This document shows, one piece after another, positions 1 through 12,019 of a stretch of DNA of 64,000 nt; the first letter of the stretch is position 1; the number at the start of each line of letters is the position of its first letter. This DNA comes from Heliocidaris erythrogramma (taxonomy: Eukaryota > Echinodermata > Echinoidea > Camarodonta > Echinometridae). The translations under genes and the position numbers were made by a program. Under the pieces are notes generated by a model, which was given only the letters and a program-made list of their open reading frames with translations, ran no database searches and was not told the origin of the DNA. The DNA is taken from positions 29,903,927 to 29,967,926 of the forward strand of contig CM046870.1 of the NCBI GenBank assembly GCA_025617745.1, written 5' to 3'.

Positions 1-1315
1 TTGTGTAAGTGTGAACATGCCCGCGTATGATAATAGTAGTAGAGCTATATAGGGTGTACCGTTAATTTTGTTTTGTAGTTTTCTTTATTGCATTCATTCA
101 GTACACACGAAAAATCATACATCTTCATTTTTAGTTATGTACATAACATATCATAAGTAAAGGACATTATACAAACTTCAGTAATACATAACATAATCAA
201 ATACATGAATAGTACATAGTGCACTCAAATTAATTACACTGAATGAATATTATAGATTAAAGCCTCCCCCTCCCCTACAAACAAACAACAAACACAATGA
301 AAAATCTCGCTATAGTTATCGCTATCGGACATTTCTGACAAGCCATTTAGGCCCCTTACCTTCCTCAAAAACACTACATTAACTTGTGTTTATTTATAGG
401 TGTACGTGTGTGTGTGCGTTGGTGTTCACCGGCAACCGCGGACACTTTTATGAAAACACACCATCGAACCGAGGACACACACGAGACCGAGGACTGTCCT
501 CGTTTAGATTTATAGTTTGTTGGCTTAATTACACTGTTGACCTTTCGAGCATTTCTGAGCAGAGTCAGCGTTTGGGTGGTAGTGAAATTTTTCGTGGGTA
601 TAATTTTTTTATTTTTTTTTTTTCTTGGCTTACGCACTCTATCCAATAGACGGGCACGCCCGGAAAGCATGTTACAATTGAACAGGATTTATTTTTAGTC
701 TTCCAGGATTATTCTCTTCAAAAACAATTGAAAAATAACTGTGAATAGTTAATTATGAATAATTATGAATAAGTCCACGGTTGGGTAATGTTGACACACG
801 GTCCTCGTTTTCCGGTGGAAACACGTATGTGTTTGTGGGTGGCATTGTATGTGTGCGTGTGTGTATGTGTGTGTGTACGTGCATGTTACCAACAACAGAC
901 ATAAAGCAATATATTTTCACTATCACAACGTCCATGATTCATTGTTTGGGCTTTGATCACAGAATGTTTGACTATGTTGAATACACTGTAATAGTGACAA
1001 AATACACAAATCTCAGAGGTTTTCATAAGTATCCTCCTGAAATTCTTCCTTATTGTCTTTCGTTTCCACCGATCACTGAGCCATTTTGACTACTTTCCTC
1101 TATCCTTCTTTATGCAATACCGATATTTTGCGTCAAGTAGATGGTAGAGTAAAATTATAGTTCAAATGCTAAAGTAGGTCCACATTTCAATCAGCTTGAT
1201 CTCAGTCAGACCCTCTTACCTCCACGTATAAGCATATTTTATATTTGTGTAACTGGTGACAGTAAATCTGCATTTGGTTTAAAACAACTACAATAAAACA
1301 AATATTGCTTGTCAT
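1..1315. other. Gene-free AT-rich stretch
   Basis: No ORF here has recognisable protein features. The stretch holds short GT-rich patches around 400-420 and 840-890 and a T-rich run around 602-624. Candidate ORFs on both strands are short and low in complexity, and I treat them as chance. Confidence 0.6.
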
Positions 1316-1469
1316 GGCTCCCGTTTCATAAATCTCTTTTATCAGTAACAACTGCCACGTTTCTATGACAAATGCGCTCTCAGCCAATCAGATGCAATGA
1401 TTTCAATAACTTATTATAACTGTCATTGCAACTTGTGAGTGATAACAAGTTTTATGAAATAGGGCCCAA
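1316..1469. repeat. Foldback MITE, family B (CTGGGCCC ends)
   Basis: The ends are complementary: it begins near GCTCCCGTTTCATAAAT and ends TTTATGAAATAGGGCCC. The arms fold back around a core containing an inverted CCAAT motif (AGCCAATCAGATGCAA, antisense ATTGGCT). The same ends and core recur at 49049-49199, in better condition. It has no coding capacity, so it is a non-autonomous DNA element. The left terminus is eroded relative to the better copy. Confidence 0.7.
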
Positions 1470-1518
1470 GTTTTGAAAGAGACTTGCATTTTATGGACAT
1501 TAACCATGTTAACCTAAC

Positions 1519-1876
1519 ATAATAATAATAATAATAATAATATGGACATTTGTATTGCGCCGGTATCCATCATGAAAGATGCTCATGGCGCATTATTATT
1601 ATCACCGGTCATTGGATTTTGGCACGCCCGCACACAGTGTGTGCACATTCTCCACTCCCTGGGGAGCATTCCAGCCAGGCGTCTGTTAAGCGCACACATG
1701 CTAAGCAAAGGACATTACCTTTCGCCATCCTACCGGGTACCCATTTAACACCTGGGTGGAGAGTGGCAAATGTAGATTAACGTCTTGCCAAAGGACGCTA
1801 GTGCTGCGGTGGGATTCGAACTCCGGACCTCGTGGTTCACAGTCCGGGGACTTATCCACTGATCCACTGATCCACA
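1519..1876 (-). mobile_element. tRNA-derived SINE (tail type c)
   Basis: Read on the minus strand it starts with a tRNA-like head carrying a B box (complement of GGATTCGAACTCC at about 1813-1825). The core shared with five other copies follows (complement of CACCTGGGTGGAGAGTGGCA and of GTCTTGCCAAAGGAC). It ends in a tail with ATT repeats at 1519-1541. The tail differs from the other tail types in this window. Internal Pol III promoter boxes are family knowledge; activity of this copy is unknown. Confidence 0.8.
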
Positions 1877-2101
1877 TCACATATGTGATACCAAAAAAAT
1901 AAGAAAAAAAAATGAACAAGTATACATTAATATTTACTTTCATGTGATCTTCTGAAACGTTATATCCAAAATATGCCTCATTTCCATCATAAAGTTTTAT
2001 ATTTGTTCCATAATAAATAAACCAAATGCAAAATGAACACTGTAATATCAACTAAGGAATGATAATGAAATTTTTGTGATGCTTTTTTTTCCTCTCTTTA
2101 G

Positions 2102-2230
2102 GCAGAGATTGTGGCAACATGGTTTTTCCGTGAAAAGAAAACCCTTCTTTTCCATCCTCCAAAGAAACTTTATTCCGATTTTGTTTTGATCATCGACCGA
2201 CAAGTACTATTCTCAGAGCATTATCTTTAG
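2102..2230 (+). other. Possible terminal exon, unsupported
   Basis: A strong acceptor-like pyrimidine run ending CTCTTTAG (to 2101) precedes 42 open codons ending in TAG at 2228-2230. The predicted peptide begins AEIVATWFFREKK and ends SEHYL. I recognise no family, and no partner exon was found. An open stretch of this length by chance is quite plausible, so this is recorded only as a candidate. Confidence 0.12.
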
Positions 2231-2882
2231 CGAAAGAGCCAAATTACCATATCAAGCGACAATACGCTCAGTTCGAGCCGTAAACACGGTGAGATATGAA
2301 AAACAATTCTTTTCTTATTTGGAAGCTCGTCCCTCGGGTCATTATTTAAGACAAAATATGCTCTCTTTCGCATGATCGCGGCTGAGTCTTCCGAACCAAA
2401 TCTGAGATATGACTTGATTTAAAGTGGTAGGGGTTATGCAGAGCATCACTGTATGGTAATTGGGCAATTTGAAGGAAACTAGCGCCATGCAATTCAGTGT
2501 GCGTAAATGGTACAATGAAATTTTGATAAAGAAAGCCTAGCTTTTTCAATTTATGTGTTTTGGTCATAGCCCCATATCTCGAGGGTGGCGATATATTGTC
2601 TGTATCATTATGTATGAATTCTGCACAGATTGCTAGACACATGAACAATAGATAACGTTTCATGTAATATAAAGGACTGAGTGGTAGATTACAGACAGAA
2701 AGCAACACATAAAAATGAAAGAAGCAATAATGTCCAATGGTTTTATAATTATGATATCCTTTTTCGACCTACCTTTGATCCAGTATCAAAGACCAGTTAA
2801 CCTCATAAACATGTATTATACAATAAACGAAGTCAATCAAGGCGGGATTGTAACAAATGCTCTCCGTTTGAGATGAACAATC
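2231..2882. other. Gene-free stretch
   Basis: No supported gene. A 120-codon minus-strand ORF at 2346-2708 has no recognisable motif, start context or splice context. The last part may belong to the LINE relic that follows, but I cannot see a conserved reading frame before about 2883. Confidence 0.4.
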
Positions 2883-3060
2883 ATGTACTCCACCGGAAAC
2901 TCGGTTAATTTCCACATTCCTATGATTAGAACAATAGCATCAAATAATTTTATTTTCTTCAAGGGCCGTATGGTATGGAAATCTATTTCCCTATTCAAAA
3001 CAGTCCAACTTTGCAATGCTTTAAAAGGAGACTTAAATTTACTCTATTGGAAAATCAAAA
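2883..3060 (+). pseudogene. LINE reverse-transcriptase C-terminal relic
   Basis: Two overlapping reading frames together resemble the C-terminal tail typical of CR1/Jockey-type LINE polymerases: FHIPMIRT...FFKGRMVWKSI in one frame, then FPIQNSPTLQCFKRRLK and FTLLENQ in the next. The usual family pattern is a G-x-x-x-WN-x-(L/I)P motif, a stretch with serine-proline-leucine, then FKRxLKxxLL. The switch of frame around 2975-2990 shows a frameshift, so it is dead. No polymerase catalytic core is seen upstream, consistent with the usual 5' truncation of LINEs. The clade call is inference from the tail alone. Confidence 0.5.
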
Positions 3061-3476
3061 TGTTAAGGAGCTAAATGATCAGACTTGTATTTGTATTTTT
3101 ATATATTCTCTTCTCTCCTATCATACTTCTTTTGCTCATTTCTATTCTGTCCCCTTGTCTGCTTGTTATCTTGTATACATGCCACAGTAAATGCCAACTG
3201 CAATATTACTGTATTTTATTATATCTATTCAATTTAATTTCATGCAATTTCCTTGTTCGTGTAGCTATTATATAAGACTTGCTCTTCTCAGCTGTCCTCA
3301 ATCGCATAATAAGATCGTTTCGGTAATGTTTTGTATTACATTTACACATGTATTTGTATTATTATTTTATTTTATTTATTTATTTATTTATTATTATAAT
3401 TTATTTATTTATTTTTTATTTTATTTATATATATATATATTTTATTTTTTTTTGGGGGGGGGGGGGGGAGGGGGGT
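3061..3476. repeat. Likely LINE 3' region, TTTA repeats and G run
   Basis: This is AT-rich sequence following the reverse-transcriptase relic. It ends in a (TTTA)n/(TA)n block (about 3361-3450) and a G run interrupted by one A (about 3454-3475). The simple repeat could be the degenerate end of the LINE, but no target duplication was identified. Confidence 0.5.
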
Positions 3477-5459
3477 AATGTTTACTCTTTGGATTTTTTT
3501 TTAAAGTAATAAGTTTGTATGACCTGTCTTTTATTATGTGTTTTACATAAATTCAATTGATTTGAATTGAATACATGTAGACTTGATATCATATGTGCCA
3601 AACGACGGAAAGATGGTAAATTGCCCAATGCATACTTATTATGGTTATACGTTGAATTGTTCTCATTCATAACCATATACCTCATTTATTTCTGTATGCA
3701 TTCAAGACTGTTTCTTGGGTTGTGTACTAAATCAGAAAGCCATCTCTTTCGTACACCTTTTAAGATTCTGCATAGGTAAAGATCTTAAATTGTTTAGATT
3801 CTCAATAATTTTCAGTTTTTCCTCTTACTGGTAGGTAGGTTTAAAGAAGAATTCATTGGAAGCGGGTTACCTGACCTATTTACATGTAAATCGTTTTTGT
3901 GAAATACTTTACCCAAAACTTGTTACACGTCACTTGTTAAAAATCACTACAACCACTTCTTCGTACATGTTTTTGACTTCCAGGAAATATACATTTAATG
4001 TCATCATATCATCTAAGTCCTGAAAAAGATCTACATCCCTTTGGGAAATTATAGTAGTGATATGAGATTTTCCTATTTTCTTAGGAAATAGCTTTATGGA
4101 TATGGGGAGACACTGCCAAAAGAAATCAAATTAAGACAGTGTTTACATTAGATAATATGATCACACTGTTTTTAATCGGTAAATGTGACCCCTGGGAATC
4201 TTAAGATACGGGATTCAGTTTTATTCAGTGCCTTAAGAGTATGATTGAATATTCCTGTCTAGGATGAATTACAGGTGAGTGAACAGTCATACCGAAGACT
4301 GTCCGATACAGTGCAGATTTGTTTCCATTACAAATAGTACAAAAATACAGGAAGCATGCCTAAAACTAGAATGTCTATAGGCAATTCATAAAGTGACTGA
4401 AATGCTGCCGACGGGGCCTGAATTGTTCGTACATCATGTCTACTTCCAAAATATGCTGTCCTTCTCATTTTTCCTGTCTGAATAAAATGCTCTCAACGGG
4501 GACTGGAAAACGTCATGTTTAAAATCGCCTTTTAAAATATAATTGCCGTTCGGGCATTGAACCTTACACGACAAAAATGTAGACAAACAGCTATGGTCTA
4601 TTTCCCCCTCAATCGTTATTTAACACGTCTCACAGGGGCCAAAGATTGAAAAAACGTTTCAGGTGGGTAGAATGAAATCCCGCTTATACTTCGTCTCATG
4701 CCCCCGTGACCTAACGATTCTGTTTCTTTTTTCATGTCGCAGGTTTCTCCCCGTTACACGATCCACGTCTGATCGTCGAAGTAGCGAGCCGAGGCTTGAG
4801 GGGTAAAAGTGCGACCAAAAGTAAACGACGTGGAAAAAATAAAACAGAGAGCGGAGGTTTGGAGCAAAGGTTTGCAATCAGTGAACGCAGTGCTACCCCG
4901 ATTGGCTATCGACTGATATACGATGAGAGTTAGCGTGCATAGATCGCCGCTTCTGGCTCCATGGCTTATTGATTAAGACCTAACACCGCTTCAACAAGCC
5001 CATGTGAGGAAAACGTCTGGTGCACAACAACTAGCTTTCCATAACTACTCTTGCTCGTCCACCGCCATTGGGCAGAAAAGTACGTGCACGATATCCAATA
5101 GGATGCAGCCCGAGAGAGCATGCGCTGTGGATTGTGCTCGGGAGCTGAAGGCACGCATTCCCATTCTTGCCGTTAAATGAAGTAGTGATATGATATAAGC
5201 GCGTGAAACGTGACTGGGTTGAATCAATACAGCAACAAACACACGTGCTGGAAGTGTTTCTCCTCGCCTTTCGGAAGGCAAGTTTCAACTGCACTTAAAA
5301 TACATGTGTGATTTCACGGCTATGCTTTGATATACCTCCAAGGAATGAACATGTCATCAGGTCTTACGCAAACACTGAACCGAACAGGTACGACACTCAT
5401 AGCTTTGTTACATTGCCACCTTAGAGATATGCCACTGGAGTAGGAGTCAATTTCTCACC
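3477..5459. other. Gene-free stretch upstream of the receptor gene
   Basis: No other gene is supported. The last several hundred bases must hold the 5' UTR and promoter of the receptor at 5460, unless an upstream non-coding exon exists. I see no clear TATA or initiator element to assign. Overlapping minus-strand ORFs at 4966-5294 have no recognisable domain. Confidence 0.4.
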
Positions 5460-6599
5460 ATGGAAGCAAGTACTTTTGAAACGGAGACATACTACCCCGA
5501 TAATAACGGGACTGAAATGTTGGAAGAGGAACCTAAAGTGGTCTTCTGGGCTTGGTTCCAGATGATGTGCCTTGTTCTTGCCATTGTGGGATTCCTCGGT
5601 AATTTGCTGGTCGTTTTGGTGATCATACGTCAGCAACGACGTCGAACGAGCACGGATAAACTCATTCTCGCCCTCGCCGTGGCCGACCTGCTCACCTCAA
5701 TCTTCATCATCCCCATTCCTACCCCGACGAGCCTTCCATACGGTGTACTGGGGGAACTCTACTGTAAAGTCATCTATTCTTCTGTGTGCATGTGGATATC
5801 GATTATGGCTTCGGTTTTTACGTTGATCATGATATCAGGGGAACGTTATGTTGCCGTGTGTTACCCTTTTCGCTACCAGCGGTTGTTTGCTGGCTACCGA
5901 CCCGATGTCATACTTTGTGTCATCTGGATCATCTCCTTTATAATAAACACCAATAGTTTCTATGTATCGTTCGTCGATACACCAGGTGTAAATTGCACCG
6001 TTAAGTTTCCAACACCGGAGTTCCAGATGTTCTTTGGTATCGTACTTTTTTTGGTTGAGTATCTAATTCCTGTAATCATCATGCTGATTGCGAATGTATA
6101 CACAATCCGCGCCTTAAACCATCAAGCCAGATCATTAGTGGCCAAAAGGGATAAGAGATCGGGGCCTGCATTAAAGCTACTACAAGCGCGGAGAAAAGTC
6201 ATCGAAATGCTCTTCATCGTAGTCATAATATTTGTTATTTGTTGGACACCTGATCAAATAGGATATCTTGCCTTCAATATTGGGTTGGTAGAGGTAGATT
6301 TTCTTTACAGCCCCGTCTACCGATCATTTGTTGCGCTTGCATTCTGTAACTCCTGTGCGAATCCCTTTATTTACGCAGCACGGAATCCAAATTTCAGGCG
6401 AGCTCTTAAGGAATTAGTTATGTTTTCACCTATTGGCGGATCAATTTTTAACCAAGGAGGTCCTGGATTCACCGACAGGTTTGAGCTAAGTCAAACACAG
6501 GGCACTATCCGGGGAGTCCTGGCGAATGGTCGCAAACCATCTTTACAGGGTTGTCTGGATGTGCCAGAAACATCACAAAAGACAGCATCAACAATGTGA
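5460..6599 (+). CDS. Class A (rhodopsin-like) GPCR, orphan peptide-receptor-like
   Basis: This is a 379-residue seven-transmembrane receptor in a single exon. It would sit in the plasma membrane and signal through heterotrimeric G proteins. Seen in the sequence: an N-glycosylation sequon at N16-G-T in the extracellular N-terminus; TM1 about 28-57 with GN48; TM2 about 66-90 with LALAVAD76; Cys102 at the top of TM3 and Cys179 in loop 2 for the conserved disulfide; E128-R129-Y130 at the end of TM3; W156 in TM4; P204 in TM5; C261-W-T-P264 in TM6; N301-P-F-I-Y305 in TM7; then an amphipathic helix 8 (NFRRALKEL). Length is normal and no motif is missing. The start TCACCATGG is an excellent Kozak context. 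The loop pattern resembles neuropeptide-type receptors, but I cannot name the ligand. Intronless class A receptors are common in echinoderm lineage expansions (family knowledge). It has no functional neighbours here. Confidence 0.93.
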   Translation: MEASTFETETYYPDNNGTEMLEEEPKVVFWAWFQMMCLVLAIVGFLGNLLVVLVIIRQQRRRTSTDKLILALAVADLLTSIFIIPIPTPTSLPYGVLGELYCKVIYSSVCMWISIMASVFTLIMISGERYVAVCYPFRYQRLFAGYRPDVILCVIWIISFIINTNSFYVSFVDTPGVNCTVKFPTPEFQMFFGIVLFLVEYLIPVIIMLIANVYTIRALNHQARSLVAKRDKRSGPALKLLQARRKVIEMLFIVVIIFVICWTPDQIGYLAFNIGLVEVDFLYSPVYRSFVALAFCNSCANPFIYAARNPNFRRALKELVMFSPIGGSIFNQGGPGFTDRFELSQTQGTIRGVLANGRKPSLQGCLDVPETSQKTASTM

Positions 6600-6947
6600 A
6601 AGTTAAAGAATTTGATGTAAAGATCACGATTACAATTAATCATTGAATCCATTTCATCAACAATATCTTCTCACATCAAAGTTCATTCTGTTGCGATGTT
6701 AACAGGAAATTGTCCAGGAAAACGGCCGTTCAAATCATCACGATAACATCTTTGATATGATTTACATCTACAGTACACTTTGACAATGAACTACGAGTCA
6801 TCACGCGGTGAATGCGGAATGCCATGAAGAGACATTATGGAACACATGTCAATATAAAAGTCACAGGAGCTTGATTACAGATTTTACGAGTAAATATCAT
6901 GTATCCTCGTTTGTACTTAAAGACACGTCAACTGCTTTTACAATAAA
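6600..6947 (+). other. Probable 3' UTR with AATAAA signal
   Basis: The stretch after the receptor stop has no other feature. The first canonical AATAAA hexamer I noted lies at 6942-6947 and is a plausible polyadenylation signal. The short ORF at 6808-7038 has no recognisable content and spans this site. Confidence 0.35.
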
Positions 6948-9900
6948 AATCTGCGAGAAAATATATTTTGGCCAGCACACAGATGGAGAGGCAGTATTAC
7001 TGCACTCAAACAAGCAGTGGAATAATCTTGAATCTTGATTAATGCAAGCTATCCTTAAACATCACAACACGCACGCGTATTATTACATGTGGTTTTCATT
7101 GAATGAACACACCAGAATGCTGTATTTATCCGTCTACAAAATATCGAGTCGAACATTCTATGACGTCATGGCGACATAAATGTACTGTCGAGACAATGAT
7201 ATGGGTTGAGAGACAAGAAAGGACTTAGATCAGAAATGGACTGGTTGTCCTTTTTATTGACCCATTAATCACAAAGTCATAATGAACTCCAATCGGATTT
7301 GTGTGTCATAACAGTTATGTCAATATATGGGACCACCAATTGCCATCCAAACTGCGATGTGACGCTGCAATATTTTCTGCATGCGGACCTCCACATTCAA
7401 ATGTATAGAGAGTAATATATTGATAAACAAAAACGAGTTATGTTTTGTATAAAAATGAAATAACAAAAACACGTTAGAATTTGTTTATTGCCAAAAGGGT
7501 AAATATGAGCAAATGGACAAGGAAGATGTTAATACAGAAGTTTAAATGGAATTAATGATAATATTTTTCATTGGGCTATATAGATTTCTGTCAAGATATA
7601 GAAGATTGAATTTTATTCATTGTTATTCTCCTCTTGAATTCTGTGACAAATTATTAATTACAATTGTTATATCCAAAGGATACTCTACAAATATCTCTCT
7701 GTAAGAATTTATTATAATCACTAGATTTTATAAATCGATGCCCTACATGAAAATATAAATGATGGTATTAACGTCATTCAATATCCATTTATAATTTTGG
7801 AAATCTGAATGCTTCAAGATTTGATAAATCCGATAATATATTTATTATTTATCAAAGCGTTGAACTTGTTAGTAATTAGTTAACGCATCATTAAGTCGAA
7901 AACCGGTTTTATCAATCGTTCTTGCTTAAAAGTGAGGGATTGGAATTACATTGTTTAAAGAGTGAAATCAATTTGAAATTCGTTTAGTAAATTTTTATAT
8001 CCAAGTCAAATGTGACCCTCTTGAGAGGGACGGGGTTGACGTCATTATTACAAAATGTAACTGGTAATCCGCAACTCATTTCCGCAATACCTAAAATGAG
8101 ACAATTTTCTTGTCTCTGTTATAAATGCCGGAAATTTAAGGATACTGTATCATGCGGGAAGGTGGACGTTATTCGGGAAATCGTTTATCCAAGGATTTCA
8201 GACAATCCTATTCCAATTGTTCTAACGAATTCTCATAAGCAAATTCAACCAAGAACTATAACAAATTATTTCTCTGCGACGTCCTTTGTGTTTTTGCACG
8301 AATTTTAGTGCATGGATATTGGTATTCACCAGTGGCCGCGGGTTTTGCGACATTGGATAAACCATACTGATGTATTGTTCAATTCCATACACATACGCAC
8401 CTTGACTTGCATATCGATGATTGAAATCATTGTAAAATCGAATGCTTGCAAATTGCAATGATACATGGTGTTGGCAAAGGTTGAATTGGTCAAAATTAAT
8501 TTTCTTACTGTAATCGGAAAGCATAAAACCTAAAAAATTAGCTGGTAAAGGCCTGCTTATTTTGAGAAATCACATGATAAATGTTGATTTTAAGGAGCTA
8601 TGAAATTACACGCATATAATGAATATTTCTTTCTTGCTTGGGATTTATTTTCCTTCAAATGATTGATCTTCTACGTATATATGCTTATAATCATGTTTAA
8701 ACGATTGACAGTATCCATTCCACAATGCTTACTTGTGAAATCTAAAAACAAAGTTTAATCCTTTAAATTACACTGAGATAAATATGATATTTACTGGACG
8801 TAACTGTACACTCGTAATGTTACTTAAAAGGTATCACTGATTTGTATTTATGTAATGGGCCTCACAGAGAAGTAGTACTGAAAACTTAGAGTGGAAATGT
8901 TTGAAATTCGTAAATGTGTGTTGGGTGTGTATGTTAATGTGTGGATATGTTTGTGCGGGATGTATTTCTGAATTCATAATGGCGCACTTAGTTTTTTTTA
9001 TAATTATGTGCAGCGTGGACATACACGATTAAAACTGTTGTGACTTTGGAGAACTGATTAAAACCTATTTGGATTTCGAAAATAAATTTAGTATGATATA
9101 AAACAGAGACACACAAAAGAGGGAGTGCAAAACCAGTGTTTGTGATTTCGAGACAGAAAATGTGTAATGGCAATTTCAAGAATAAAGTACATTATGATGA
9201 ATTTCCCTAAATTTCACAAATATGTTTTTTTTTTAAATAATTATTTAAAGAACAAACATTACTTCCAGCTTATTCGAGATTCACACCCCATCTGTACTTT
9301 CCGGTATGCGTTTTTTATGTTAAGGTATAATTAATGTGATATTCACCTGTCGTTTCCTTGTGGTATTACTCTGTTCCTACTCTCAATCAACTGCCGCTGG
9401 GGGAGGAACATTATATTCCGGCAACATTTCTGAAGTAAAGATCACTTGTTTTGTTAGAGCTAAATATTTTGCTCCCTATGGTCGCAGTGTATTAATGGCT
9501 CTTATATAGATCGATAAATGTCGGGGCAAACAAGATTGTGCTTGAAAAACACAATTCGCCGACAATGTGCCGTGTCCTATAGAATTGTGTGACGGAAGAG
9601 GAAAGACCCTCTTGTGATATAATTTCCCTATCGGTACCTAAGATGCTAAGTGTTCATTAGTTATTGGCCGTCCAAAATGGGATGGAGCAAAATCTAATTT
9701 GTTCATCAATGTCTTTCACCTGTTTGGCCAGAGGCGTGTTGTCAAAAGTTCACTGCCCGATCTTTGGTAATAGAGAATTGGAAAGAGCGGAATCATGTCG
9801 GCAGAAAACGTGAATATGAAAATGTTGCTAATATCCCGTTCCCGAAATACTCACTTCATTCAATTAAGGACTAAGGTCTAAACTTTCCTTTCCGATTAAT

Positions 9901-10315
9901 AAAACGTGTGTATTGACGACATAACTTCCAGGAAGTACCTTTTAACGTAAGTCCGTAGTTTATCGAATGCAAGCACAGTGTAATAATCATGATGATGTAA
10001 CATTTATATTTAAGTGAGGAAATGGAATATGAAAGAAATCATTTTCCTGGAAATGTGTCAGGATTTCTGGTTAGGGGTTACTTTGTGGGGAGAACGTTCT
10101 ACAGAAGAAATTCAAGGGGTTTCCTTATAGGTTTATTCCTATTTTTATCATGCCACATTCCTGGAGATTGGAAAAATATGATAAAATCGATTAGCCTATG
10201 ATTATGAGTTTCACCTAATTACAGAATTGGTTCCATGTAGTCATGTGGTATGAAGATATTGCTCACTCTGTTTTTGCGGTTGCGATACAACACAAATTTC
10301 CCTCACATTACCTCC
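6948..10315. other. Gene-free AT-rich stretch
   Basis: No ORF has recognisable protein features and I saw no clear repeat structure in this 3.4 kb. It is the longest stretch here that looks free of obvious mobile elements. Conserved non-coding regulatory DNA for the receptor could lie here but cannot be recognised from one sequence. Confidence 0.4.
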
Positions 10316-10563
10316 TTGTTGCTCAGGAAAACTGTTTTCAGAAATATATTGCCACGCTAACTGATCGAATTATGGAAAAATTGGGGCTTTAAAAATTTCA
10401 AATTGGCAACACAATTTTCCATCACAAAGATTAAAATAATTTTTAGATCTTACCTGTTTGTTGCTCCAATTAAACAATAAAACTGTTTTCAGAATATATT
10501 GCCACCTTAACTGATCAAATAGAATGGGAGAAAAATATGAGAAATTCGGGGCTCTGAAAATGT
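10316..10563. repeat. Local direct duplication (two ~90-bp units)
   Basis: Two diverged direct copies lie at about 10316-10400 and 10458-10563. Shared words are AAAACTGTTTTCAGAA, ATATATTGCCAC and TAACTGATC, followed by GAAAAAT and GGGGCT. The spacer resembles neither unit. It is not coding. Confidence 0.6.
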
Positions 10564-12019
10564 TATGATTTATCGGTGTCAATTGTCTTGTGACAATGAA
10601 CTCTCAAGTGACAAGAAGGTTTCTGCTTATCCAAATCAAACAGAAGCTTCTTACAAAACTGCGTATCATTTCCACTTTGTATTTTATTTTACTCAGTATT
10701 GGGCATTTGATTTTTGTTGTGATAGGAAATGGGAAAAACGCACCAAACGGTATGTGGAAATCACAAGAAATAACAGTATGTGCTGTTAAATATTATTGAA
10801 TTAGACTTGGGCTTCAACATCCCTTTTTAAAAAGAATCTTAAAGGATGTTTTCAGGCCGCATCAGTATAGGTTGTCTCAGAGCACTGCTTGATAACCTGT
10901 TTTGTGTATTGGTGAGAGGATCTTCAGCCATCTGTCTTTGACCTAGTTTGGTGATACGTACACCCCTCACATACGTCATGAAATACTGCTTTTCCGACTG
11001 ATGCGTGAGAGCAAGAAAAGGATATAGTTTTGAGTTTCATGTGGGCTTTTCTTTCTGCTGGTCCCTTTGTATTTTCCATTCCTGTTTGTGTGCAATGTAT
11101 CCTGGATTGAACAGAGGAACATGAATTTGATTGGCAAGCAAAACGGATGGAAGTCCTTATTTCGCTTCAAGAAAATTTACAATGTTCTTTCTAGGCACCT
11201 GTTCTTTCCTTTTGTTTCTCTTCTCTTTCTTCTTTTTCTTTTATACTGTGCGGTTTTTTCTACTCTATTGTTTCTTTCCCTCCTGATTGTCCACTCAGTT
11301 CTAGCTATGACATCTCCTCAAGTATTGTGGTTATATCCACAAGAAGTAATTCCAGAGTTTGCGGGTTTATATAATATCGTGTTTAGTGTGAAGGCAATCG
11401 AGAAAAAGCATGTTTCAAACCGACAGGACATGTGTTACGATGAGGCCAAACCATTTTAATGATTCAAAAAATAAGATAGGAAACCTAATCTATTTCTTGG
11501 AATTATTAATCCTTTCTCATTTTTGAAATTAAAATCCATATGTCATTTATGGAATCATTTATGAATTTTCAGTATCCTGAACCCTGTTACATATTCGGAG
11601 TGACACGAGTGAGAACATTTTGGAATAACGAAGTTCTGGAATGATAAGCATTTAAATGACGGGACGGGGGAAAATAAGCCATATTTCATGTTCGATATTT
11701 TGTAAACATAAATTGTTTTACCATCATCAAAGAATAATTATATGGAAGAACTTTCATAGCGATTTGTAACATGGCTGGGAAGAATGGAAATGTGATGGCC
11801 ATTATGATAGCGAATGAAAAAAAAACAATTGGCATATCCGACATAGAATGGATCCGGTTTAGGCCCATCCCCCCCCCCCCCCCCCCCCCCTCCAAGTATG
11901 AATTCATTATACAATGGGTCTAGATGCATGCCCATATACAAGTGTAGAGCACATTCCGTCACTCTGCCCGGGGAGGATACACCGCTGACAACAGCAAAGA
12001 TATTGAAGAAAAAAGAAAC
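10564..12019. other. Gene-free stretch with a C run
   Basis: Several ORFs (10565-10799, 11067-11459) are hydrophobic or low in complexity and match nothing I recognise. A C run of about 20 bases lies at 11871-11890. Confidence 0.4.

Noticed and set aside
11067-11459. 130-codon ORF, apparently membrane-spanning
   Set aside because: The hydrophobic part comes from a T/C-rich patch; no family pattern, and other frames look alike.
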